A stretch of 64,000 nucleotides of DNA from Struthio camelus (lineage: Eukaryota; Chordata; Aves; Struthioniformes; Struthionidae), in the NCBI RefSeq assembly GCF_040807025.1, contig NC_090942.1, positions 72,591,487 through 72,655,486 on the forward strand. The letters are read 5' to 3'. The translations under genes were made by a program, and so were the position numbers. Positions 39,122 to 49,800 of this stretch are shown here, piece after piece (positions within the stretch are counted from its first letter, which is position 1; each line of letters opens with the position of its first letter). Below the pieces are notes generated by a model. It saw only the letters and a list, made by a program, of their open reading frames with translations, was not told the origin of the DNA and made no database searches.

Positions 39122-39596
39122 ACATAGGGAAGCTGAAAAAGAGGAGGAAGAGGATGGAATAAAAATTCTAGATTTTGGATCTCAAGTCCTGCTCTGCCTG
39201 TATTGTTCTGGCATCTAAGCATGGACATTAAGGAACACATTTTTAGGATGTGCTTAGGTGTACACAAAAGCACTTATGCACCTGTCTGCTGGTTGAGAAC
39301 CTGACTCACACCTCTGTGCTTTTGAGATCTCAGGGCAGCATGAATTCCCCGTCTCTCTATCAAACATATTGTAAGTAAAGTGAGGGGTGGGGGGACTTTG
39401 GTCCAGAATTCCTTTGCAAATGCTTGGCTGTTGGTAAAAAATTTCCCATGTCTGTTTTTTTGGTAAATACAAAAATGTTCAGTGGAAATTCTGGGATGCT
39501 GTCACTTATCAGTATGGGTTTCTAGTGCACAGTTTAAAAAATGATGGTTACCTTCATATAATGCAGACTGCTTTCTCCTAGATATAAAAGCTAAGC
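39122..39596. other. No gene seen
   Basis: Unique sequence with short frames only. A 149-codon plus-strand frame (38633-39082) ends inside the neighbouring hairpin repeat and is therefore not called. Confidence 0.6.
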
Positions 39597-39652
39597 TGTG
39601 TGTGCGTGTGTGTGTGCATGCGCCTGCGCGTTCGTGTGTGTCTGCGTGTTTT
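39597..39652. repeat. (TG)n-rich degenerate microsatellite
   Basis: Alternating TG and CG dinucleotides (TGTGTGCGTGTGTGTGTGCA, then TGCGCCTGCGCG and GTGTGTGTCTGCGTG). A purine-pyrimidine alternation of this kind can adopt Z-DNA in principle. Confidence 0.85.
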
Positions 39653-39864
39653 AGACTTATTTTTCCTAAGCAGTGAAAGCTGTGCCAAAGTCTCTCCCCC
39701 TAAGCGAATCCAAGACCAAGGCTGGAAGCCATGAGAATTAGCTGCAGGTGCTTAGGGTTTAGAAACTGCTGAAGGGACGAAAGACCAAGGTGTTGGCTCC
39801 AGGTTAGTTCTTATGATCAACTATTCTTTTTATCTTCCCATAAGACCACCTCACTCTTTTGTTG

Positions 39865-40026
39865 GCAAGGGGGAGGGAGAAAAGGAGGGGGGGGGGCTTG
39901 CAAAAAAGAGTTAGAGTGTTTGATTTGAAACGGGAGGTAGAATTCCTCAGAAGACAAGCCTGTAGCGATCAGGAAAAGCAGATTAAGAGAAGCAGGGGTG
40001 GGGAGGAGGGAAAGTGGGGAGGGGGC
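39865..40026 (+). other. G-rich purine tract with a canonical G-quadruplex motif
   Basis: The plus strand carries G5, G3 and G10 runs at 39869-39896. A canonical motif follows at 39995-40025: G4-T-G4-AGGA-G3-AAAGT-G4-A-G5, that is five G-tracts with loops of one to five bases. Such a motif is predicted to fold into a stable G-quadruplex. It sits between the TG tract and the element-like stretch at 40030-40330. A function as a regulatory boundary is inference. Confidence 0.7.
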
Positions 40027-40029
40027 TGG

Positions 40030-40330
40030 ATTTATTCATGCAATTTAGAATATTAGCAGTAAATTGAGGAGGCGGTTTGTTCTGTGTTTAGTCTTATACA
40101 AATTCTGCCCCCCTTTCCCCGCACATTTTCCCTTTGTTTATCTCCTGAGAGATGCCCACATGTGTACAATACAAAGAATCGAGTCATAAAAGCACAGGCC
40201 TGTCAGCCTCCCTAAGGACCAATTAATGGTGCTCCAAATCTTGTGGGCAGGCAGATGAAAAGGATACAGAGAGAGAAGGGGAGGTAGATGAATACTCAGC
40301 GAGAGCAAGGCAGCTTTTTTAGATGTTGGT
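40030..40330. promoter_or_regulatory. Candidate conserved non-coding element next to a G-quadruplex motif
   Basis: High-complexity, non-repetitive DNA with a palindromic E-box CACATGTG (40157-40164), SOX-like ACAAAG, GAGTCATAAAA and a homeodomain-type CCAATTAATGG (40219-40229), ending in a purine-rich stretch. No open frame or transposon likeness. Inferred from texture and position only. Confidence 0.28.
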
Positions 40331-41514
40331 AGGAACTTCTTTAGGTATTCTTTGCTAACTTATTTGGGGTTTGGCTTTCTCTCCCACTTCTGCAGTCCCC
40401 TGGTCATAACTGTAACAGAGGGAAAAGCAACACTTCAAGATATCAATTAGATTTTTATCTAAACCAATAACAGCATGATGCCAGTGTGGGAGAGGGGGCA
40501 GAAAAAGGCCATTTAGAATTTTTCCAACCCTCCTTTCATATATTGGCAGTTTTATCGATAGGTACTTAAGTTTATATTACCATTTGTATCTCTGCACTGG
40601 GTATTGCTCTGAATGCAGCAGGCTTTGTAGTGCAACCTTTTACTCCTATCTCACCCCCTACGTGTCCACAGGCCTTTGAACAGCAAGCGAGTGGCACTTT
40701 GAAATCAGGAGTTGAAAGTGTTTGACATGGAAAGGGGAGCATGAAAGTCTTGCTCTTTGAACCTTTTCTTTTCAAAGTCCCACAGAAAGTACAGGCAGGA
40801 CAATAATGGACAGGCTGGGGGCTCTCAGGGTGAAGTGGGGATACGTGGTAATGAGGTTTTAAGTGTTTCAGCAGTTGTTCCACTCCACGGTTCCTCCCCT
40901 ATGTACTGCTAGTGAGTTAAATCTGCCATATGATCTGATAGAAGTCTTTAGCTGGGTATATATTCTTTCTCTGCTTAATACATTCCTTGACTAAGTTCGA
41001 TAAACAAAACTGAGCAAATGAAAACAGGAAAAATGGTTAAAATTATCGTTGAGTTGCTGACTACCGAAGGAAGATCAATTTTTTCGTTTGGTTTGTTTAC
41101 CAGTTAAATGAAGCCAGTACAGCAAATGCAAGCTGCACTACAAATACAGCCAGCTGTTGCATCAAGGATTATACTCAGGCCTCTCCAAGCTCGGATGCAA
41201 ACTCACTCTCTCCCACCTATTGGGGTCGGGAGGGTGGACTAGTAAATTTGCCGGCTGCTAAGATTTGCTTCAGCTATTTTACCTGCATGTGAGATCAGTT
41301 AGCATGCAAGGAATGAAAGAAGCTTGGAGGCCCTGCAATGAAACATCTCATTTAAGAGCTTCATTATATTTAAGAAGCGAGAACTTACCAGTCTAAGTTA
41401 TTATTCTGTGAGGTCCGTGAGCTAGCTGATCTTTCACTCTTTGGAGAGGGGTAAAAAAGTAAGCTCACAGTCCTCTCTATAATGTATCTTCTCAATTGTG
41501 TAATCCTCTACCTG
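40331..41514. other. Intergenic or intronic, no gene seen
   Basis: Unique DNA. A 103-codon minus-strand frame at 40572-40883 is Cys/Pro/Lys-rich and matches nothing I know. No RNA gene or repeat was recognised. Confidence 0.5.
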
Positions 41515-41745
41515 GGAGGAAAAAAAATTCCTTCCTGAATGATGTAGCAATCATTTTACACACTCAAGCATGAAATTTCATCACCATTATCTTAGCTTGG
41601 ATGACTATACAGATGTTGTTTGGCCATAAAATGTATTCAGCCCTTTTCTAAATCTAACTATAGTATCTGTCTCGGTGACCTCCTGCAGCAGTTGGTTCCA
41701 CGGGTTGGCCTATGCTTTGTGAGGAAAATTTATTTTTATTAAGTA
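41515..41745 (-). mobile_element. L3/CR1-like LINE fossil, antisense
   Basis: The plus strand shows blocks that recur in the antisense of old amniote L3/CR1-type LINEs: AAAAAAATTCCTTCCTGA, then after about 110 bases CCCTTTTCTAAATC, GTGACCTCCTGCAGCAGTTG, GTTCCACGGGTTGGC, and CTTTGTGAGGAAAATTTATT (compare the remembered pattern TCCTGTGGCAATGAGTTCCA, CAGGTTAA, GTGTGAAGAAATACTT). Block order agrees. It is a remnant of the LINE 3' portion and non-functional. Confidence 0.45.
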
Positions 41746-42690
41746 CAGAACTAGCCATGGTAGGAGAGGAAGAGTTAAATAAAATCTCACTGTCAAAATA
41801 TCTCAGAACGTTCTAACTGGTCTTTTTTGCCTGATCTCTCTAGCTTATTATGTCATTAGTCCTGCCCAGCACTGTCCCTTTCTGGAGCGGGGAAAAGTGT
41901 GCCTCTCTTTCAAAGTGGCTGATGCCAGAATCCTCCAACCAAGCACCACTTTTACAAAGTCTGACCCTAAATTTGAATACTGAGCCTACTCTACCCTTTG
42001 TTTAATTACTTGAGATGGACCATTTTTCCTTCCCATATGGTACATGCATAATGCAGGCATTAATTTAACTTGATGCTAACAGTCCTGTTTGGTGAATATG
42101 AGTAACACTGATGCGACTGCACTCTTTTGCAAGTGCCACACACAGAGTCCCCAGCATCCCTGCAGCACCTCATTAATGGCCCTGGGCACTTCTCTGCTGC
42201 AGGGCCACTGCAGCACGCTGGTTGCACGATTAGCCCCTGAGAAGTAGTTATCCAACATGAGCTTGCTGCCTGTGGAAGTCCCTCTGCTTCAAGGATTAGA
42301 AGTAGAAAAGAGAAGCTTAGTTTCCTGTTTGAAATACTTTATTCTAGCCCTTTGCTCTGCAAAGTGAGGCTGGAGGTGGTGAGGGAAACCAGGCTGTCAG
42401 GGAGGAAGGCTGTCTCTGATTTCTGTGGTTCAGGGATATCTTGGGGTTCCTTGGATGCAAATCTCTTGAGGCTTGTCAAGAAGCTGGTTACATCAGACTC
42501 TGCTTTGACAAGTAGTGTGTCTCACTGCGCATCCAGAACAAGATTTCCTTCCCACAGCCAGGCTGCCAGTGTAGCAAATCTCATGCCCTGATCACAAGAT
42601 GTGCTGGTGCAGCACACCAGCACGAGAAGCCAGGCAGTGAGATGGTGCGGGACCAGGAAGTGAGTGTCGGGTATCACCATCATGCTGATG
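41746..42690. other. No gene seen
   Basis: Unique or unassigned sequence, perhaps including more of the adjacent LINE fossil. A 9-bp perfect hairpin (GTGCTGGTG, five-base loop, CACCAGCAC) lies at 42601-42623. Frames are below 80 codons. Confidence 0.5.
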
Positions 42691-42800
42691 CTAACTCCCT
42701 CTGCAGCCTGGATCAGCTTGCTTCACCTGTCTTCCTTACTTCGTCCAGCTATAAACCAAGGATAGTAATGATTGTCTACTTTATAAGCTTGGGTATGTGC
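42691..42800 (+). mobile_element. MIR-family SINE fragment
   Basis: CTTCCTTACTTCGTCCAGCT, then ATAAACCAAGGATAGTAATG and CTACTTTATAAGCTTGGG follow the MIR order CAGTTTCCTCATCTGTAAAA, TGGGGATAATAATAG, CCTACCTCATAGGGTTG. An old, diverged copy in sense orientation. Confidence 0.4.
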
Positions 42801-43732
42801 TTGGGTATAAGCATAATTAATTATGTTCTGTAAAAGGGTATGTCTACAAACAGGTATACAAAATCACATGCTAAGCACCACATCTGAGCCAGGGTTCTGG
42901 TGACCTGCCTGAACTCATGCAAGTTACTATTCATCTAAATTCTCATGCCAAAGTTCAATAATTCTAAAATACCATATGTTGTCAAGATCTGGTGTTTATT
43001 TCCTTTCTAATCAGAGCCATACCAGCTATATGTTATTGCACATTAAGTAATGGAATAAGGCCTAATAAATACGTCCCAGTAGCCATTTTTTATTTTGGAC
43101 AACATATTTTCAGTGTTTTTTCACAAATGAGTTTATTTCTTTACAGGTTAAAAATCTAAACACTTGATAATGTAATGGCCAGGAAGACATTTAGGTTAAT
43201 GTTCTTAAATCATATATATTTGGCATTGAAATGACCACCAAAAATGGTAATGTTCAACAGATAGTAACAATAGCAACGGTGTTACATGCCATAGTCTCCA
43301 TCTGGATCAAAAAATAAATAGGAGAGTGCTCTAAATATATAAGTTCTTTCCTTATGACCTGTCTGAAGAATGTTGGAAGCAGTCATTAAATACGGTTGTT
43401 TCTGTCATACTTCTGTCAAACGTGATTTCTGTATCTCAAGGCATTGTGCTATGTTAACTAGCACTGAGTTGCACATGGTCCTCCAAAACCTGCCCGTATG
43501 TATGCTTTTGATTTTTTCTGCCACAAGTCTTTCTACTGACAGTCTAACAAATAGCATGATCTGATCTGGTTTGAAGACTTTCTGTGGAATACTCTCCCAC
43601 AAATTATTAGCCCACTACCTCTTTTCTTACAACTTTCTTACTTACCTACTTTTCTTACACTTTTCTCATGTGTGAATTGCTCCAGTGTACTCACCTATTG
43701 AATTTTTTTTCATTCTTTTCTCTGAATTCCAG

Positions 43733-43921
43733 TTGGTCTGTGTCTACGTGATGATCCCATACAGATTCCACAAGATGACATGCTACCTGGCCTGTGACAC
43801 AAACAGGGCCCAAGGTTTGCTCAAGGAAGTAATTTTTGATGTTCTCCAGGAATTTATATTAATCCATCAGAGCAGCTTTAGCTTTTTCCAAAGAGCTTTC
43901 AGCTCAGCCCAATTACTTTGA
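43733..43921 (+). other. Possible orphan exon (weak)
   Basis: A very good 3' splice-site look-alike (a T-rich tract from 43701, TTTTTTTTCATTCTTTTCTC, ending in GAATTCCAG at 43732) is followed by 62 codons open in the first phase up to a TGA at 43919-43921. The translated segment has no recognisable domain. Acceptor-like sequences are common by chance in T-rich DNA, and no partner exon was found. Confidence 0.12.
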
Positions 43922-44149
43922 AAGTAGAATCTGAACAGGTTGCTCTGGAGCATTCAGAGCTGTATCTCACAGGTATAATTTTATGTGACCCTAACAATGG
44001 GACTTTGTCCCCTTGGATGTTTCACAGCCTATCTTAGCTCCCTGCCAAGGTTCTGTTTTGAAGATCCAAAGGATTTTTTTCCTTATCGTCTTTAGTTGTA
44101 GCTCTACTTATAACCTCATATCCTATTTAATTTGTTCCTCTCCATTCTC
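43922..44149. other. No gene seen
   Basis: Unassigned sequence, possibly the distal part of the LINE fossil that follows. Confidence 0.4.
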
Positions 44150-44360
44150 CACACAAGATTAGGAACACTTGTAGAGTCTTAACATATATCCTTTTTTAAT
44201 TATCTCATAGCTGAGCCATACATATATAGCTCTTTTTATCTTCTCTCATATGTTAATTTCTCTGGTCCCCTGACCATTTTTGTTTCTCTTCTCTGAACTC
44301 TCTCTAATTTGTCAATATGTTTTTGGTAATTAAGATTCCCGCAACTAAATGCAATGTTCC
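44150..44360 (-). mobile_element. CR1/L3-like LINE fossil, antisense
   Basis: Plus-strand blocks CTCTTTTTATCTTCTCTCAT, ATGTTAATTTCTCTGGTCCC, CTGACCATTTTTGTTTCTCT, TCTCTGAACTCTCTCTAATT and TGTCAATATG follow the antisense of the CR1 3' coding region. Its sense strand contains CAAATTGGAGAGAGTCCAGA, GAAGAGCAACAAAAATGATT and CATATGAGGAAAGA. The order and spacing fit. The copy is old and encodes nothing intact. Confidence 0.55.
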
Positions 44361-44416
44361 ATATGCCTTCATGCCAGATCCCTACAGATTTTCAGAAGAG
44401 GTCACTGCTCACAGCT

Positions 44417-44632
44417 GGGGCCAGATTTTCAAAAGCACTTTGAATGCTGAGTGCTTTTGAAAATATGGCTATAAAATATCATTATGGGAGCTGCTGACTA
44501 AGGAGCATTTTGAAAAACTTAGCTGTCTTGTAGGTGTCTAAATAGAGTTGGGACTCTGTTAAAAATGTGGTGCTGTTAAAAATGCTGAGCACGTGAGTAT
44601 CTGTTTCCAGGCCCTTTCAGAAAACGGTCCCA
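44417..44632. repeat. Ancient palindromic interspersed repeat with a perfect 15-bp hairpin
   Basis: ATTTTCAAAAGCACT (44425-44439) and AGTGCTTTTGAAAAT (44450-44464) are exact inverses around a 10-base loop. Downstream copies of related words occur: GGAGCATTTTGAAAAACTTA and AATGTGGTGCTGTTAAAAATG. The opening CCAGATTTTCAAAAG is a motif I remember as frequent in palindromic repeats of turtles, crocodilians and birds. Family name not assigned. Confidence 0.5.
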
Positions 44633-46299
44633 TAACTTAGGACTTGTTTTATTTTCTTCTCTATATCTTCTGTTTCTGTGTGATTAAGACCAGTGGAAGT
44701 CATGCTACATTCTTATGTCAGCTGTACCTGAACAGGTACATTCATATTTTGCAGGAAAGTTGGATAAAAGTGTTTAGTATTTGTGGAACAATGGTGCCTA
44801 AAGAAACTCTCCAGAGAACTTATGTTGATGACAGCAAAATTTGGATCACCCTTTTTTTAAAACATCATGCTTCTAGGAACCAAAAGTGATTGACATATGG
44901 TATGGAATGCCGTGTTCTAACAATACTATCAAAATGTCGTATTACATTTCTCTAGTCATCTCTGTTAAGCTTCATATTTGATAGTACTGGGAGGCAGGGA
45001 GGGAGGAGCATTTCTTTTTTGCTTTTTAGCGGGGAGAGGGCTTAAAATAGCAAAAGAACTGCAGTTGAAAACAAATTATAGAAGGTTAAATAATCTGGAT
45101 CCTTTTCTGTGCTGCAGTAAATATATTCACTACATACTAAAAAAATTGTTTATGATGTGCCTAATAGAGCCATTCTAGTTTATCAGTTAAATATGTATTC
45201 ATAATTTTTTAAAAGGAATATTATTTACCCAGAAGACCAGAACAGTTTCTAAAAGAGCTTTTCCAGTCCATCATGTAAATATGTATTTAGGACAAGTGCT
45301 GTGTGTTCAGCATTAAAAAAAATCCTCTGAAAATCTCTTTGAAAAGTTATTCCACATGTCCACTGCAGCAGCAAAGTTTTAAATATTCATATCTCAGCTG
45401 TTTCCTTTTTCAGATTTCTCAATTTGGTATGAATATATTGTGGATGAAGTGCTTTGCAAGAGCTTCATTTGTTGAATGTCAATAGACTTGTGTCCAAAAG
45501 AACTGCTCATGTTTGTGAAGCTACAGATGTGTTTACAACTTTATCAGATCAGGGACTTCATTTTGTTGGGCTAACTTAAATATTGCATTTGCTTGTAGAG
45601 CTGTGCCTTCCTTACATGCTCACCAATCGCTGGAGATCGTTTGTCTACATCTTATCTGTCTCTCGCCTCCATTCTTTCTCCTGCAAATATCTGTGCACAG
45701 TGAGGTGTCTCAGTTTTTTGGACTCCCCTGTGTTGTACGTGGAGAGGTCCTCACTGCCCTGCAAAGCATCATCAAATGAGGCCCTTCAGAGGTGGTTTCA
45801 GAGGTCTACAGTGCACGATGATGGAAGAAGGCATAAGCGGGTAGAATGAGCACTGCAATTTTGAGCTTGTATTGCTCTTTCTCTTAACAGCAGTCATGTG
45901 CTGAACAGGCAAAGCCACGTGACCGAGTGACTTCTTGGGAGACAGAGGGAAGTGAAGTTAAAATGCCATAGTAAGCCCTCTTTGTGCTTGGACATGGACA
46001 TCAAAGAATTATCTGTGGAGCCCTAACACATCGGGGTAGAGATGAGAATTGGTCAGGAAGCTTAACCTCATTTGTGTAATATGTTGGGGATTTTGGGAAA
46101 AGGTTTTTCTTCCCTTTTCCAAAATCAAACAGAAAGTGAAATTCTAAGAAATGAAGAACTATGATATTACCTTTGCGGTGGGGGGAGGAGGGGGAAAGGA
46201 GTAGCGAAAGCCCAGCTCCATGCTCCTCAGTATGTGGTTTGCATAGGTTTACTAGAACATCAGTTAGTAATTACCAGAGTTTGCTGGGATAAAGATGGA
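44633..46299. other. No gene seen
   Basis: Unique AT-rich DNA with frames up to 88 codons (45583-45849 +) and no recognisable product. Confidence 0.55.
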
Positions 46300-46820
46300 A
46301 TCTTTCCTGTATTGCTTTGCATTTCATATGTTCATTTGTTCTGGATGCGCAAAATGAATGTTCAGCAGTTCCAAACCAGGGTCAGGTGTAACTGATCGAT
46401 AAACCCCTACAATGGAAGAAGGCTCAGAGGATAAGGGCAAGGGCCATGTGCTCATGAAGCTCAGGGAAGACGGTAGGGAGTGACTGACCACAGCTGTTGC
46501 AAAGAAAGGTGAATTTATCTCAACATGGAAGGGACCAACGGGTAGCCTTTGTTTGAGATAAAGGATTGTATCAGTTGAGTGGATTAACGGACTACATGAG
46601 TTGAATAGAGCAACTAGTTGTGTAAATGTTTTTCTCTGAGTTAATCGAAAGAGTGTGAATGTCTCCTGAGTTAGCCAGACCAGCGTGGAGGAAGCAGGGT
46701 ACATAGATGGCTCAGTCTAGCATAGAGTATAAAAACTGAACAACTAATAAAAAGAACTTTGAAGAGAGCAATGGATGTGAGTTCATTTCAACCTACTATT
46801 CCTGGCAACTGGGGACACCC
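46300..46820 (+). mobile_element. Possible solo LTR or LTR fragment
   Basis: Near the 3' side a TATAAAAA box (46728-46735) is followed 11 bases later by AATAAA (46746-46751), then about 50 bases on by TGGCAACTGGGGAC (46803-46816), which recalls the TGGCGAC-type start of an internal region after an LTR. The upstream 400 bases are moderately GC-rich and unlike the flanks. No second LTR, gag or pol remnant was seen nearby. TG...CA borders could not be fixed. Compact TATA and poly-A signals also occur by chance, so confidence is low. Confidence 0.28.
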
Positions 46821-49800
46821 AGTGTTGTGAAGAGGAGCCTGTTGTAGAGATTGGTAGTGAGAATCACGTTTGTACTGTGATTCAATCGTATAATGTAATT
46901 GCTATATTCTTCTACACGTAACCTACATTTGTGATTTCACTATATTACTGTATTAGTCTGCTAAATCAAAATTCCATGTTAAGTCTGGTATCTTCAAATA
47001 ACTAAATATGTTATTAAACACTAAGCTGTCCGCATGTGGAATATCTGAAGGAACCTGGTTAGACAGCACTGGTTGTTGACGTCACGGTATGTCGTATTCA
47101 TCTAGCACTGTTATGAGTGCAACAAGAGAGATTAGCTAGAGAATCAGTACTAAAACAAATAGAAAATTATTTTCTCAAGTAATCACAATAACATAGACTT
47201 GAATAAATCCTAGATACCAACTCCTTTCTTATGTGTCTGACTGGATGCCAGCACAGAATGACATTTACTTTGAATTCCATTACTTTAAGTTTTACACTTT
47301 GTTTTGATTTTGCCTTGATTTGCATAGGCCTATAAATACTGCAGGCAGAGATTTAAGAGACAAAAGTGAATTTTCCTCTTTACTCCCATGGCACATCTTT
47401 TGATTCACTGATTTTTTCCCCTCTCCCCAGTAGCATCATGTAAGTTCTATTCCTCAGGGCATTGAAGCACAGTTCCCATTGACTTCAGTGTAACCTGCAA
47501 TTCACACCAGAATTTGTGGCTATTCGAGTGAGGGAAAGGTTTTAACCAAAACAGAAAGCATGTAAGTATCAAAATTTGGAAAATTTAGATCTAGAACATC
47601 ACAACAGATACACAGAGGAAGTATGGAGTGTCTGAACAAACATTTAGTGTATTTTCATTCTTTTACAGTCCTCTAAAATACTGTTTAATTCTTAATGGAG
47701 GAGTATATTTTTATATGAAAACTGACAGCTGTCTTGAATTTCAAAAATGCAAATATAGATCCAAATTTTGAAACAATCTGAAGTTCTTCCAATAAAATAA
47801 AGGCAGTAAAAAATTGCATGTTCTCTTGCAAAATAATCAGCCCTGAACCTTTTTCAAAAATGAATATATTTACATTCAGAATTGCCATATTTTTCCAAAA
47901 TTCTTGTAGTAGAATCTGTCATGACATTTTTCATCAACATGTTTTTTGAAATAGCTCTCAGATTTTTTTACTGAAAACAAAGTTTTCACTACATGAAAAA
48001 AGATCAACCACCAATATGATCTAGAATTCAAGTAATAACCCTTGGAAAATCACCCTTGAAACTATGTAAATAAAAACATAAACATTTTCTTTAGAATTAT
48101 TTTTCCTTTTGGAGAGAGAGTGTATTTAAGACTGATATTTTTGTTTTCGATATTTGTTGTATCTTAGATCTCTATATATTTGACCAATGAGAGATGTAAT
48201 AAAAGAGGAGTGGAAAATCCCCCATTGTATATTAGAGTTTCTCTAATTGTTTTATTGACAATGTTTGTGTGATTGGTTTCTTTTTTTTTGAATTTGATTG
48301 GATTTGCTTTTATGCCACCTTCTACACATTGCATGGAACTTTCTGTTGATGATTACCTTAATCATTAATTTTTAACCTGGGGATGATTAACAATACTTTT
48401 AGCATCTTTAGTGTCTTGATGTTTTTATTGCCCTTTTAAACTTTATCAGTGCTCTTGCACTTGATATTTCAGCTCTGCTTCTCTCCTGTGGCTCTTGTCA
48501 TGAATTGGCTCTGTTCTTCTCCACTTTTCCCGAAGGGGAAATCTACTTAGTAATTCCTAGGATGTTGTTGAGCCTGCTTAAACACAAACATATTGCCCTA
48601 TTTAATCAGTTTCTTGATCTTGTATTTCTTGTTTTCTATTTGTTTTCTGCTTTAGTAGTTATTGCAAGTAGCCTGAGGAAGCATTAAACTGGTAAGACCA
48701 TTCTGCTTCTAGGTCATTGGTTTTCGTCTGTACGAAGTTAATCCCCATCAGATAGCAAATCTATATAGGAGAAAAGGTGATTTCTAATCAAATAGAGAGT
48801 GCAAATTTATATCTGTTAAAATATGAAAGTTCACTATAACAGCTACAGGGCCTATATTCACATGCATTGAATTTAAAGATATAACTGCCATTTCTGTCAC
48901 TGGGAGCAGATTTGGACTTGAGCAAACTTGACAAAGATGGGTGAGCAGATTGTCTAGTAATTTTTCCCATTTTATGTAACTGAGAGCATAGCATACTGTT
49001 CAGATGATTTCTTGTGTGAAGCATGCACCTCATATTAAGTATTCTACTCTAAAATCTGATTCCATTAAAACAGCACTAGGCTTATCATCTTTTAATTGTT
49101 GTCTATAAAACTTTTTTGGTCTATAAATCAAGCATTTTTTTCTTCTAATTGCTAATCTTAAAAACTCAAACTCCGCTCTCCCCATTTCACAACCCCTCAT
49201 CTATCAGCAGAAAGGTTTTCTGCGCCAAATTACACTGCTTCCTGTGACACAAGTTTCATTATATGGTATATACTTTTGGTCACATGACTTCATTCAGTAG
49301 CTTTGTGTAGATATACCTGTTTGGAAATGAAGCCATTCTGTTGATAATGCATAACATGGAGCGGAGATTAGCCTCTTAATCTTAGCTAGCTCTCCCGACA
49401 GTGGTAAGAGTGAACTATGTGTTTGTGTTTCATTTAATTAAGCCTGTAGGATTTTTTTCCCCCTTTCTTTTTTTCTCCTGGAAAAAGCAAACAAACAAAC
49501 AAAAAAGCTCACATAAAGTTAGGTTGTTTCTAAGTCATATTTCAGTGTTGTTTTTGTGCTGTTCCAGTTCTTTGTTGTTAATTAGATCAAGCCAGCTTGC
49601 CACTGAGACAGTAACAGTGGTGCCACCAGACTGCAATCTGTCAAGTCCTCTGAAAACCTCCGTCAATTGCTTTTGTAGGTTTACTGCCTCTTTACAGATT
49701 CCCTGGGATACATCCCTGTGGTGTTTTGATAAAAGTTCTCCTCATGCTCTGTGTAAATTTCAATAATTGCATGATAGCAGAAAGGTATCTTCTTGAGAGT

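Noticed and set aside
46324..46704. 126-codon minus-strand frame
   Set aside because: Lies inside the possible LTR, antisense to its TATA and poly-A signals, and matches no family.
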